From Ruicaihuangia caeni (GTDB taxonomy: Bacteria > Actinomycetota > Actinomycetes > Actinomycetales > Microbacteriaceae), in the NCBI RefSeq assembly GCF_029952955.1, contig NZ_JASATX010000002.1, positions 62,001 through 126,000 of the forward strand: 64,000 nt of DNA. Direction: 5' to 3'. Position numbers and translations under genes: made by a program. The notes beneath the pieces are model-generated. The model did not search any database. It saw nothing but the letters and a program-made list of their open reading frames with translations, and was not told where the DNA came from. Every line of letters starts with the position of its first letter. Position 1 is the first letter of the stretch. Of the stretch, positions 42,233 through 49,924 are shown piece after piece.

Positions 42233-44434
42233 GTGACAAGACAGTCTCCGACCCGAAAAGAACCTCTGCGCAAGAGCGGCCGCATCCTCATCGGCTTGTC
42301 GGCGTGCGCGGCGGTCGTTGCCGGCATGTCCGTCGTCGCGGTCGGCACCGGGGCGTGGGCGACTGAGGTAGTGGCCCGCTACCCGGGCGAAGCGGCCCGG
42401 GTAGGGCCCGACACCGCGGGGGTCCACGTGCAACTGGAGACCGGGTGGTTCCAAGCGCACGAGGACTTCGACATCGTCCTCACTGGGTCGAACAGAGACG
42501 CGGTCGAGGGGCGTACGGAGGCCAACGGCTCGGGAGCGCTGTCGTTCACACCAGATGAGCCTCTCGCTGCGGGGAAGTACGCGGTGAAGGTCGAGGAGAA
42601 CGCGTCTGGCGCGAGCGAGGGCAACGTCATCGATTCGTGGTCGTTCACTGTCGAGGCGCCGTCGAGTCTCGCGGCGAATTCCTCTGGCGGGGCTTCCGCT
42701 CACTCCGGCAGCAGCATCCTGCTCGTCGCCCGCGACGGCACGCGCGACTCCTATCTGGCTGAAGTGCTGCGGGCGGAAGGGTACACAAGCTTCGACACTG
42801 CGACGCCCGAGCAGGTGTCGGGCGAGCTGCTGGCGGATCGCGCAGTCGTCATTCTCGGTGCGATGAGCTCAACAGGGCCGCACATCTCCGACATCCGGGC
42901 CTGGGTGCTGGGTGGGGGAGACCTCGTCACCATGAAGCCACAGGGGGAACTGGCCGAGCTCGCCGGGCTGCAGCCAACCGGTGAGACGCTCGAGAACGCC
43001 TACCTGCAGATCGACACCGATGCTCAGCCGGGTGCAGGGCTGACGGCCGAGGCCATGCAGTTCAAAGGGGACGCCCTGCTGTACTCGAGCGGATCGGTGA
43101 GCCAGACTGCCGCGACCCTGCTACCCAGTGCTGAGAGCCGTGGGCAGTACCCTGCCCTCACCTTGACCGACGTAGGGGACGGCGGCGGGCGCGTCGCCGC
43201 ATTCAGCTACGACCTCGCGACCTCGGTCATGTACACCAGGCAGGGCGACCCAGCGGCTGCCGGCTCGGAGCGCGACGGGTCGCCACCGATCCGGCCCAAC
43301 GACCTCTTCATGGGCTCGAATGGCGAACCCGACCCGCTGGACTTGTCGAGGATCGGCACCCCGCAGGCAGACGAGCAAATGCGTCTGCTGAGCAACGTGC
43401 TCGAGGAACTGCACGGATCCACGTCGCCATTGCCGCGGTTCTGGTACCTGCCGCACGGCGAGAACGCCGCGATCGTCATGGCGGCGGACGATCATGCGAC
43501 AAAGGACGGGACTCGAACGTTCCTGCAGCGGATGGTCTCGGCTGCGCCGGACGATTGCGACGTCGCGCAATGGGAATGCCCCCAGGCGAGCGTGTGGTTG
43601 GACCCGTCCACGCCGCTGTCTCCAGAAGATGCTGAGCACTACTCCGACCTGGGGTTCGATCTGGGAGTGCACGTCTCCACGCAGTGCGCCGACTGGACGC
43701 CGGAGTCGTTGGCTGACGCGTTCACCCGCCACATGCTGGCGTTCCGCGCGAGGTACCCCGATCTCCCCGATCAAAAGGGTCATCGACTGCATTGCATCGC
43801 CTACAGCAATTGGCTCGGCCTGCCGAAGGAGGACCAGAAGTGGGGCATCCGAATCGACATGGATTACTACAACTGGCCGCCGAGCTGGATCGACGGCCGT
43901 CCGGGGTACATGACCGGATCGGCGCTTCCCATGCGCTTCAGCGATGAGACCGGTCGGATGCTGGATGTCTTCCAGCAGGAGTCGCATCTCGTCAACGAGA
44001 CGTGGAACGGGTCAACAGCGGCGATCGAGGAGTTGATCGACGCGGCCGAGGACGAGCGCGGCTACTACGGGGCGTTCGGCACGCACTTCGACTTCAGCGA
44101 CAACTTCGATCAGCAACTCATGGACATCGCGACGCGACGGGGTGTTCCGATGATCTCCGCGCGCCAGTTGCTGGACTTCACCGACGGCCGCCAAGCCTCG
44201 AACTTCGAGAACGTGCGCGCGAATGCAGACGGCGGGCTCGCATTCGACATCGACGTCGACCCGCTCGCCCAGGGACTGCTGTGGGGCATGCTTCCGGTCG
44301 ACTCGGGCGACGAGACTCTGGAATCGCTCACGGCGGACGGAAACCCGGTCGACTACGACCTGAGGCTCATCAAGGGGGTGCGCTACGCCCTCTTCGAAGC
44401 GGATGACGCGCACTACGAGGCGCGATACCGCTGA
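42233..44434 (+). CDS. Large secreted protein: Ig-like, ThuA/GATase-like and polysaccharide-deacetylase-like parts
   Basis: 733 residues. A Tat/Sec-type signal (RKSGRILIGLSACAAVVAG, then AWAT) is followed by a CopC/Ig-like beta domain (about 50-140, ending DSWSFTVEAP). Next is a flavodoxin-like region (SSILLVARDGTRDSYLAEVLRAEGY, VVILGAMSSTGPH), then from about 400 a deacetylase-like barrel (AAIVMAADDHATKDGTRTFLQRM, LGVHVSTQCADW, GAFGTHFDF) with the Asp-Asp-His start motif. I infer a cell-surface carbohydrate esterase. The GTG at 42233 is chosen to give a normal signal peptide; a TTG at 42149 is weaker. Its last 22 bp overlap the convergent methyltransferase gene. Confidence 0.75.
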   Translation: MTRQSPTRKEPLRKSGRILIGLSACAAVVAGMSVVAVGTGAWATEVVARYPGEAARVGPDTAGVHVQLETGWFQAHEDFDIVLTGSNRDAVEGRTEANGSGALSFTPDEPLAAGKYAVKVEENASGASEGNVIDSWSFTVEAPSSLAANSSGGASAHSGSSILLVARDGTRDSYLAEVLRAEGYTSFDTATPEQVSGELLADRAVVILGAMSSTGPHISDIRAWVLGGGDLVTMKPQGELAELAGLQPTGETLENAYLQIDTDAQPGAGLTAEAMQFKGDALLYSSGSVSQTAATLLPSAESRGQYPALTLTDVGDGGGRVAAFSYDLATSVMYTRQGDPAAAGSERDGSPPIRPNDLFMGSNGEPDPLDLSRIGTPQADEQMRLLSNVLEELHGSTSPLPRFWYLPHGENAAIVMAADDHATKDGTRTFLQRMVSAAPDDCDVAQWECPQASVWLDPSTPLSPEDAEHYSDLGFDLGVHVSTQCADWTPESLADAFTRHMLAFRARYPDLPDQKGHRLHCIAYSNWLGLPKEDQKWGIRIDMDYYNWPPSWIDGRPGYMTGSALPMRFSDETGRMLDVFQQESHLVNETWNGSTAAIEELIDAAEDERGYYGAFGTHFDFSDNFDQQLMDIATRRGVPMISARQLLDFTDGRQASNFENVRANADGGLAFDIDVDPLAQGLLWGMLPVDSGDETLESLTADGNPVDYDLRLIKGVRYALFEADDAHYEARYR

Positions 44435-45276
44435 GGCGATCCGTGGCACGAGCCATCCGCGCCCGCCACTCCGCCCGCCACTCGGCCCATGACAACGGTC
44501 GCGTCCCACTGCTCGGAGTGGAGAACGGATGGTCGGATGCCGGCCTGCTCGAAGAGCCCGGCCAGCGCCGGCGCTTGGCGCTCGCTGACCTCGATCAGCA
44601 CGACCCCGCCGGGAGCCATCCACGTCGCTGCCGCTTGGATGACGCGCCGATGAACGTCGAGCCCGTCGTCGCCGCCGTCCAGCGAGACGAGGTGCTCGTG
44701 CAGTCGGGCTTCGCGCGGCATGAGCGCCACAGCACCCGTTGGCACGTAGGGGGCGTTGGCGACGAGCACGTCGATCGTTCCGGCGAGTGCCCCCGGGAGA
44801 GCGTCGAACAGGTCGCCCTCGAATACTCGCTCGGGCGGTAGATTGCGACGCGCGCACGCGACGGCAACCGGGTCGATGTCACTCGCATAGACGTCTGCCC
44901 CCGGCGCCTCGTGAGCGATCACGGCGCCGATCGCCCCGCTGCCGCAGCACAGGTCCACGGCGACATCGCCTTCGCGGGCATCGGCTGCGGCGAGCTCCGC
45001 GAGAAACTCCGTGCGACGCCGCGGAACGAAGACGCCAGGCTCGACCGCTACCCGCAACCCTCGGAACTCGACCCACCCGACGATGTGCTCGAGCGGCACA
45101 CCGGCGACGCGCTCCTCGATGAACCGCTCGAGCTGCTGCCGGGTGGATGCTTCAGCCACCAGGAGAGCCGCTTCCTCCTCCGCGAACACCGAACCGGCAG
45201 CGCGCAGCGTCGCGGCGATGGCCGCCGTGTCTGCCGTATCGCGAAGAGCGTTCATCGAGGTCTCGTTGCCCTGCAC
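44413..45276 (-). CDS. HemK/PrmC-related N5-glutamine methyltransferase, unknown substrate
   Basis: 287 residues. PrmC-like N-terminal helical region and IVGWVEFRGLRVAVEPGVFVPR, SAM motif I VDLCCGSGAIG, and a NAPY catalytic motif in place of the usual NPPY, as in the PrmC-related group of Actinobacteria (TIGR03704-type). The genuine release-factor methyltransferase is expected elsewhere. Start: GTG at 45276 with AGGGG close by; an ATG at 45255 is possible. The tail overlaps the secreted-protein gene by 22 bp. Target protein unknown. Confidence 0.85.
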   Translation of the reverse strand: MQGNETSMNALRDTADTAAIAATLRAAGSVFAEEEAALLVAEASTRQQLERFIEERVAGVPLEHIVGWVEFRGLRVAVEPGVFVPRRRTEFLAELAAADAREGDVAVDLCCGSGAIGAVIAHEAPGADVYASDIDPVAVACARRNLPPERVFEGDLFDALPGALAGTIDVLVANAPYVPTGAVALMPREARLHEHLVSLDGGDDGLDVHRRVIQAAATWMAPGGVVLIEVSERQAPALAGLFEQAGIRPSVLHSEQWDATVVMGRVAGGVAGADGSCHGSPQRYRAS

Positions 45277-45377
45277 ATCCCCTATTGAAACGCCCTCCTC
45301 GTCATGGTGATGACCCTGGTCTGAAGAGCCGCGTCTTTGGTGCCAGAAGCCGACGTGCTCACAAATGCATCTGTGGC

Positions 45378-45401
45378 TGTTATGTACATAGTTGCTAACA
45401 T
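45378..45401 (+). promoter_or_regulatory. Toxin-antitoxin operator/promoter
   Basis: TGTTA (45378-45382) and TAACA (45396-45400) form an inverted repeat around the perfect palindrome TATGTACATA (45381-45390). TAACAT (45396-45401) fits a -10 box 6 nt before the ATG at 45408, so the message is leaderless and the operator covers the promoter, as expected for antitoxin autorepression. Confidence 0.6.
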
Positions 45402-45407
45402 GGCCCT

Positions 45408-45671
45408 ATGAGCACCATCACGTCCGCTGTCACGATTCGCGAGCTGCGCGAGGGTCTTGCCGACACTGTTGGTCGAGTGAGCTACGGGCACGAGCGCGTG
45501 CAGATCACCAAGAACGGCAAGCCAGCGGCGGTGCTCATTGGCACCGACGATTTTGAGTTGCTGGAGCACCTGGAGATGCTGCGTGACGTCGCCGAGTACC
45601 GCGCAGCCAAGTCTGCCGATGACGGCGGGCGCGTCAGCCTCGGTGAATTGCTCGCTGAGATCACCGAGTGA
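45408..45671 (+). CDS. Antitoxin, Phd/YefM family
   Basis: 87 residues. The N-terminal Phd/YefM DNA-binding fold is clear (TSAVTIRELREGLADTVGRV, then ERVQITKNGKPAAVLIGTDDFELLEHL). The C-terminal part (EYRAAKSADDGGRVSLGELLAEI) is the toxin-neutralising tail. It binds and inhibits the RelE-type toxin encoded next, and represses the operon. Overlaps the toxin gene by 4 nt, the usual arrangement for type II modules. The start follows a TAACAT -10 box by 6 nt. Confidence 0.93.
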   Translation: MSTITSAVTIRELREGLADTVGRVSYGHERVQITKNGKPAAVLIGTDDFELLEHLEMLRDVAEYRAAKSADDGGRVSLGELLAEITE

Positions 45672-45940
45672 GTCGCGACTCGGGTCGCTACCGCGTCGAG
45701 TTCACCACCGCGGCCGCGAAGGAACTGCGGAAGCTCGACACGGGAATCCGTCGCCGCATCCTGCTCGCTATTGCCGTACTCGAAGGCGACCCTCGCCCCG
45801 ACGGCTGCAAGAAGCTGGTCGGCGAGAGCGACGCCTGGCGGATCCGGGTGGGCGACTACCGGGTTCTGTACGAGGTCCTCGACGATGTGCTTGTCGTGAC
45901 GGTGGTGCGGGTGGCTCACCGCCGCGAGGCTTACGAGTAG
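45668..45940 (+). CDS. RelE/ParE-type toxin
   Basis: 90 residues. RelE fold: YRVEFTTAAAKELRKLDTGIRRRILLAI, then CKKLVGESDAWRIRVGDYRVLYEVLDDVLVVTVVRVAHRREAY. The Arg residues in WRIRVGDYRVLY and the His-Arg-Arg near the end fit a ribosome-dependent mRNA endonuclease (RelE/YoeB side) rather than a gyrase poison. GTG start overlapping the antitoxin stop. A chromosomal stress module beside a tRNA cluster, a frequent site for such modules. Confidence 0.92.
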   Translation: MSRDSGRYRVEFTTAAAKELRKLDTGIRRRILLAIAVLEGDPRPDGCKKLVGESDAWRIRVGDYRVLYEVLDDVLVVTVVRVAHRREAYE

Positions 45941-46034
45941 TCGGATCACGAAGCGGAGCCGGCAGAAGGCTAAGCGCGACCTCGGAGGCGTTTCAAGCGC
46001 CGGGCTCAGCGTTGAGACGATCCGGGTCTCACCG

Positions 46035-46079
46035 GCGAAAAGCAAAACCCCCGCGATGTAGAAGCTACGCGAGGGTTTC
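46035..46079 (-). terminator. Rho-independent terminator of the tRNA operon
   Basis: On the minus strand AAACCCTCGCG-TAGC (from 46078) pairs with a GCTA-less bulged CGCGGGGGTTT arm ending at 46045, followed by TTTTGCTTTTC. A stem with a T-rich tail about 28 bp past tRNA-Phe. Confidence 0.75.
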
Positions 46080-46105
46080 TGGGGTGATTGTAACGATCAC
46101 CCTTG

Positions 46106-46178
46106 TGGCTCCGACCGGCATCGATCCGGTGACCTTTCGATTTTCAGTCGAACGCTCTACCAACTGAGCTACAGAGCC
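46106..46178 (-). tRNA. tRNA-Phe (GAA)
   Basis: Read on the minus strand: 73-nt cloverleaf, acceptor GGCTCTG/CGGAGCC, anticodon stem TTCGA/TCGAA with loop CTGAAAA (anticodon GAA), discriminator A. CCA is not encoded. The T arm is ACCGG-ATCGATG-CCGGT, with A instead of the near-universal T at position 54. Last gene of a Glu-Asp-Phe tRNA operon. Confidence 0.96.
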
Positions 46179-46179
46179 A

Positions 46180-46234
46180 GAGGCCGAACGAATTCGGCCT
46201 CAGTAGGAGAAAAGCCCCTTGAAAGGGGCTTTTC
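46180..46234 (-). terminator. Two hairpins between tRNA-Asp and tRNA-Phe
   Basis: GAGGCCGAA-CGAA-TTCGGCCTC (46180-46201) and GAAAAGCCCCTT-GA-AAGGGGCTTTTC (46209-46234) are perfect stems. The second has A/T-rich flanks and could terminate or attenuate in either direction; both may instead guide RNase processing of the tRNA precursor. Confidence 0.6.
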
Positions 46235-46241
46235 GCCAGAG

Positions 46242-46315
46242 CGACCCTGACGGGACTTGAACCCGCGACCTCCGCCGTGACAGGGCGGCACGCTAACCAA
46301 CTGCGCTACAGGGCC
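46242..46315 (-). tRNA. tRNA-Asp (GTC)
   Basis: Minus strand, 74 nt: acceptor GGCCCTG/CAGGGTC with a G-T pair at 2-71, anticodon stem CCGCC/GGCGG with loop CTGTCAC (anticodon GTC), T arm GCGGG-TTCAAGT-CCCGT, discriminator G. Lies between tRNA-Glu and tRNA-Phe. Confidence 0.97.
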
Positions 46316-46335
46316 TAGCTATTCAATTCTATACG

Positions 46336-46408
46336 TGACCCCAACGGGATTCGAACCCGTGCTGCCGCCGTGAAAGGGCGGTGTCCTAGGCCACTAAACG
46401 ATGGGGCC
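46336..46408 (-). tRNA. tRNA-Glu (TTC)
   Basis: Minus strand, 73 nt: acceptor GGCCCCA/TGGGGTC, D arm TCGTTTAGTGGCCTAGGA, anticodon stem CCGCC/GGCGG with loop CTTTCAC (anticodon TTC), T arm ACGGG-TTCGAAT-CCCGT, discriminator A. First gene of the tRNA operon, 35 nt after its -10 box. Confidence 0.97.
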
Positions 46409-46442
46409 GTGAAGTGTGAACCTCTTAGCTTGCCGAGGGTCA

Positions 46443-46470
46443 ATCATACGTAACGAGCCTGAAGATGCAA
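46443..46470 (-). promoter_or_regulatory. Promoter of the tRNA-Glu-Asp-Phe operon
   Basis: Minus strand -35 TTGCAT (46470-46465), 16-bp spacer, -10 TATGAT (46448-46443). Close to consensus and correctly placed for a short tRNA leader. Confidence 0.65.
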
Positions 46471-46625
46471 AACCGAGCGGCGCTCGGCTCTCAGGGGCCA
46501 CTCGGCTGCTTCCGTGACCCGTGCGACGCGCCCGCGATGAACCCAGAGTTGCGGCATCCGTCACATAGTTTCAAGTGGTTGTTGAGACTTTCGGGCTCTC
46601 TGCCCTTAGGATGCTGGAAGTCAGT

Positions 46626-46667
46626 GTTGACCGAGTTGATGCTGTTGACAGTGTGAACAACGTTATA
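46626..46667 (+). promoter_or_regulatory. 9-bp-spaced GTTGAC direct repeats before the M23 peptidase gene
   Basis: GTTGAC (46626), GTTGAT (46635), GTTGAC (46644), GTGAAC (46653) and GTTATA (46662) recur with an exact 9-bp period. Upstream, TTGAGA (46582-46587) with TAGGAT (46607-46612) is a possible promoter. A regulator binding side by side on the repeats is likely; MtrA, which controls cell-wall hydrolases in Actinobacteria through direct repeats, is one candidate (inference). Confidence 0.5.
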
Positions 46668-46711
46668 AACACCAGCGCAGGGGAACGCGCGACACTGGTA
46701 TCTGGGGAGCG

Positions 46712-48115
46712 ATGGAAGCCAACGAGTTGCACTCGCAGCACGCCGAGCAGGGCGAAGACCGCGCCGACCGCCAAGGAGCAGGCCGGCGCTTCTTTGCGCG
46801 TACGACAGCGACCGAAGCGCGGACAGCCAGTGCTTCCGCGACCGCGAGCCGCAGGGCTCGCTGGCGGCGCAGCCCTCTCGTCGCGCTTGTCGTCGCCGTC
46901 GGCATCCTCTTCTCAGGCGCGATCGTCGACGCGGCTTCTGAGCCGGCCTATGCCGCCGACTATCCGAGCTGGGACGACGTGCGCAAGGCCCGCGCGAACG
47001 AGACGGCGAAGAAGGCCGAGATCTCGCGCATCCAGACGCTGCTGAAGAACCTCGAGGCCGATGTCGCCGCGAAGACCGCTGCCGCGGAAGAAGCAGGCTA
47101 CGCCTTCGAAGAGGCCGACCTGGCGTTCCAGGAGGCGGCACTCAAGGCGCAAGACCTGCAGGCTCAGGCCGACGCGGCCGGCGAGATCGCCGCGACCTCG
47201 CGTCAGCAGGCCGGCCAGATGGCCGCGCAGCTGTCGCGTCAGGGCGGCGGCAACCTCAGCGCCAGTCTGCTCGCGAACCCCGGCGACGCCGACGACCTGC
47301 TGCAGCGTCTCGGCTATGCCAGCCGCATCACGAAGCAGTCCGAGGGCCTCTACGTCCGCGCGCTGCAAGACATGAACACCGCGCAGTCACTGGCCGACCA
47401 AGCGGAGGTCGCCCGGGAAGTGCGTGAAGAACTGCGCGCGGAGGCCGAGGCGAAGCAGATCGCCGCTCAGCAGGCTGCAGATGCTGCGAACGCCGCTCTC
47501 GCCGAGCAGGAGGAGCACGCCGTCGAGCTCAAGGCGCAGCTCGAAGTGCTGAGCCTCGCTCGCGCGAACACCGAGGCCGAGTATGCCGAGGGCGAGCGCA
47601 TCCGCAAGGAGGCCGAGGCGAGGGCCGCTGCCGCCCGCGCTGCAGCGGCCGCTGCAGCCGCGGCGAACGGCGGCGGGGGATCGACCAGCACCCGCGGGCC
47701 GGTCAACGGCTGGGTCTGGCCCGTCAACGGCTGGATCACCGGGCACTACGGCAACCGGCTGCACCCCGTCTACAACTACTGGCGCCTGCACACCGGCACC
47801 GACATCGGCGCTGGCATGGGCACACCCATCTACGCCGCTACCGGTGGCACCGTGACCTACGCCGGCCGTCTCGGCACCTACGGCAACTTCGTGCTCATCA
47901 ACCACGGCAACGGCGTATCGACCGGGTACGCGCACATCCGCGACGGCGGCATCATGGTGCGCTACGGCCAGCAGGTGCAGACCGGGCAGCAGATCGCGCA
48001 GGTCGGGTCGACCGGCGCCTCCACCGGCCCGCACCTGCACTTCGAGGTGCGCATCAACGGCGTCGCCACGAACGCTGTGACGTACTACCGCAACCACGGG
48101 ATCCCGATCGGCTGA
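46712..48115 (+). CDS. Secreted M23 peptidase with coiled-coil region
   Basis: 467 residues. A long charged N-terminus precedes the signal helix (SPLVALVVAVGILFSGAIVDAA, cleavage near AYAADY). Residues 85-310 are an Ala/Glu/Gln coiled coil; an Ala-Gly-Ser linker leads to the M23/LytM domain (VNGWITGHYGNRLHP, HTGTDIGAGMG, GNFVLINHGNGVSTGYAH, GPHLHFEV) with the zinc ligands His/Asp of HTGTD and the HLH pair intact. It cuts peptidoglycan cross-bridges, and the coiled coil is like those that tether such enzymes to FtsEX-type partners. A second wall hydrolase gene follows 34 nt later. Confidence 0.93.
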   Translation: MEANELHSQHAEQGEDRADRQGAGRRFFARTTATEARTASASATASRRARWRRSPLVALVVAVGILFSGAIVDAASEPAYAADYPSWDDVRKARANETAKKAEISRIQTLLKNLEADVAAKTAAAEEAGYAFEEADLAFQEAALKAQDLQAQADAAGEIAATSRQQAGQMAAQLSRQGGGNLSASLLANPGDADDLLQRLGYASRITKQSEGLYVRALQDMNTAQSLADQAEVAREVREELRAEAEAKQIAAQQAADAANAALAEQEEHAVELKAQLEVLSLARANTEAEYAEGERIRKEAEARAAAARAAAAAAAAANGGGGSTSTRGPVNGWVWPVNGWITGHYGNRLHPVYNYWRLHTGTDIGAGMGTPIYAATGGTVTYAGRLGTYGNFVLINHGNGVSTGYAHIRDGGIMVRYGQQVQTGQQIAQVGSTGASTGPHLHFEVRINGVATNAVTYYRNHGIPIG

Positions 48116-48149
48116 GCAGTGATCGACCGGGGGACATCGAGGTGGGGGC

Positions 48150-49496
48150 ATGCGACGCCGTAGGGCGACGCTGCTCGCGCTGCTGACCGCGACGAGCCTC
48201 GGCATCGGGCTCGGCGTCACGGCCGCGCACGCACAGCCCGACTTCCCCACCTGGGAAGAGGTCGAAGCCGCGCGGTCAGACGCCGCGACCGCTGCGCAGA
48301 AGGTGGCCGAGCTCGAGGCGCTGGTGGCATCGCTCTCGTCGGATGCCGCAGCCTTCGGACAACTCGCGCTGCAGCGTGGCGAGGAGTACAACGCCGCGGT
48401 CGTCGAGCATGAGCGCGCGGTCGAGCGCGCCGCCCGCTTGCAGAAACAGGCGGACTCCGCTCGCGAACGGGCAGAGACATCGGCTCGCCGCGCCGGGCAG
48501 CTGCTCGCGCAGCTCTCGCGCTCCGGGGGTGGCGACCTCACGCTCACACTGCTCGGCGGTGGCGCGTCGAGCTCCGACGAGCTGCTGCGTGGCATGGGCC
48601 GGCTCAGTCAGCTCAGCTCGCAGTCGAGCTCGCTGTACGGGCAGGCGATCACGGAGCGCAACGTCTCGCTGGCGCTGCAGCGGTCAGCGGATGCCGCAGC
48701 AGCCGAACGCGATCGGCTCGCCGAGCGCGCGGCATCCGTCTTCGCTGCCGCTCAGGCTCGAGCAGACTCGTCGTCGACCGCTGCTGGGCAGCAGTCCGCC
48801 GTGCTGGACGAGCTGTACGCGCAACTCGCGGCGCTGAAGGGAACGAGCGCTGCTGTCGAGCGCGGCTATTACGAAGGCCTCGAGTGGGAGCGCCGTCAGA
48901 ACGCCGGCGCACCTCCGGCGGTGCCGCCGCCGCTGCCCAGCCCTTCACCGGCACCCGCCCCGGCGCCCTCACCCTCGCCGAGCCCGTTGCCGTCGCCTTC
49001 ACCCAGCCCGGCGCCAGGGCCGTCGCCCTCACCCTCGCCGAGCCCTTCACCTTCGCCATCGCCGAGCCCGGCGCCGGCGCCTCCGCCGCCTCCGCCGACG
49101 CCCTCACCCGGTGCGGTGCAGACGGCGATCGCGTTCGCCAAGGCGCAGCTCGGAAAGCCGTACCAGCTCGGCGGTCGAGGCCCGACCTACTGGGACTGCT
49201 CGGGGCTCACCCTCATGTCGTACAGCGCCGCGGGCGTCAGCATCGGCACGCACTCGGCGACCAACCAGTACAACACCATGGCCGCCCGCGGACGTCTAGT
49301 GCCGTACAACCAGATGATGGCCGGCGATCTGCTGTTCTACTCGGCCGGCGGCTCCACAGGCGCTTCGAAGTACCACGTCACGCTCTACCTCGGCGGCGGC
49401 CAGATGATCGAGGCGCCGTATCCCGGTGAGACGGTGCGCATCAAGCCCGTGCGCTACGGCGATCTCGTTCCCTACGTCGGCCGCCCGACCGGCTGA
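48150..49496 (+). CDS. Secreted NlpC/P60 endopeptidase with coiled coil and Pro-Ser linker
   Basis: 448 residues. Signal peptide (RRRRATLLALLTATSLGIGLGVTAAHA), coiled coil at 30-245, then about 80 residues of Pro-Ser/Pro-Ala dipeptides (PSPSPSP runs), then the NlpC/P60 domain: AKAQLGKPYQLGG, YWDCSGLTLMSY with the catalytic Cys, and KYHVTLYLGGGQMIEAP with the His. It cleaves D-Glu/DAP-type stem-peptide bonds. The N-terminal start of the mature part (PDFPTWEEVEAARSDAATA) parallels that of the upstream M23 protein (YPSWDDVRKARANETA), so the two share a common N-terminal module. RBS GAGGTGGGG upstream. Confidence 0.93.
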   Translation: MRRRRATLLALLTATSLGIGLGVTAAHAQPDFPTWEEVEAARSDAATAAQKVAELEALVASLSSDAAAFGQLALQRGEEYNAAVVEHERAVERAARLQKQADSARERAETSARRAGQLLAQLSRSGGGDLTLTLLGGGASSSDELLRGMGRLSQLSSQSSSLYGQAITERNVSLALQRSADAAAAERDRLAERAASVFAAAQARADSSSTAAGQQSAVLDELYAQLAALKGTSAAVERGYYEGLEWERRQNAGAPPAVPPPLPSPSPAPAPAPSPSPSPLPSPSPSPAPGPSPSPSPSPSPSPSPSPAPAPPPPPPTPSPGAVQTAIAFAKAQLGKPYQLGGRGPTYWDCSGLTLMSYSAAGVSIGTHSATNQYNTMAARGRLVPYNQMMAGDLLFYSAGGSTGASKYHVTLYLGGGQMIEAPYPGETVRIKPVRYGDLVPYVGRPTG

Positions 49497-49591
49497 GCCC
49501 GCGGACGCCTTCACACGCTCCACGGCTCCGGCCCCAGCATCCGCCCCTCCTCTCTTCTCCCTTTGCCCTTCTCCCTTCGTCGTTCTCCCTT

Positions 49592-49654
49592 CGCCGAGAT
49601 GACAAGATCTGCGGTGTTTTGGCGGCAGGAGCTGCAGATTTTGGCATCTCGGCG
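49592..49654. repeat. 63-bp palindrome, 21-nt arms and 21-nt loop
   Basis: Left arm 49592-49612 (CGCCGAGATGACAAGATCTGC) is spelled here by its ends only in meaning: it begins CGCCGAGATG and ends ATCTGC; the right arm 49634-49654 is its inverted copy with two mismatches. The loop is 49613-49633. Same lengths and arm ends as the element at 56579. Confidence 0.8.
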
Positions 49655-49698
49655 GAGGTGTGGGCGCACGCGACCGGGCAGGGATGCGCACGGATGCG

Positions 49699-49831
49699 GG
49701 CGGCACCGCGCATTGGCGGCACCCCGCGTTGGCGGCACCGCGCGTTGGCGGCACCGCGCACGGGGGCACCACATTGGCAGCACCGCGCGTTGGCGGCACC
49801 GCGCACGGGCGGCACCACGCACTAGCGGCAC
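49699..49831. repeat. 16-bp tandem repeat, about eight copies
   Basis: Units of the form GGCGGCACCGCGCGTT start at 49699, 49715, 49731, 49747, 49763 (a shortened 13-bp unit), 49776, 49792 and 49808, with a decayed ninth. A 16-bp period is not a multiple of three, so it is noncoding. It fills the gap between the NlpC gene and ppa together with the palindrome at 49592; no gene is seen in 49497-49924. Confidence 0.85.
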
Positions 49832-49924
49832 AAACGCGAAGCGGGGGCCGCCCGAAGGCAACCCCCGCTCCATGCGAGTCTGAGGCGTGCTGAGCGGCCA
49901 ACGCTCGGCACCATCCCGCGAAAC

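Noticed and set aside
46106-46408. Integrated element at the tRNA cluster
   Set aside because: No integrase, no duplicated tRNA 3' end and no composition break are seen; only a toxin-antitoxin pair is adjacent.
49699-49831. A CRISPR array
   Set aside because: Units are 16 bp and contiguous, with no spacers between copies.
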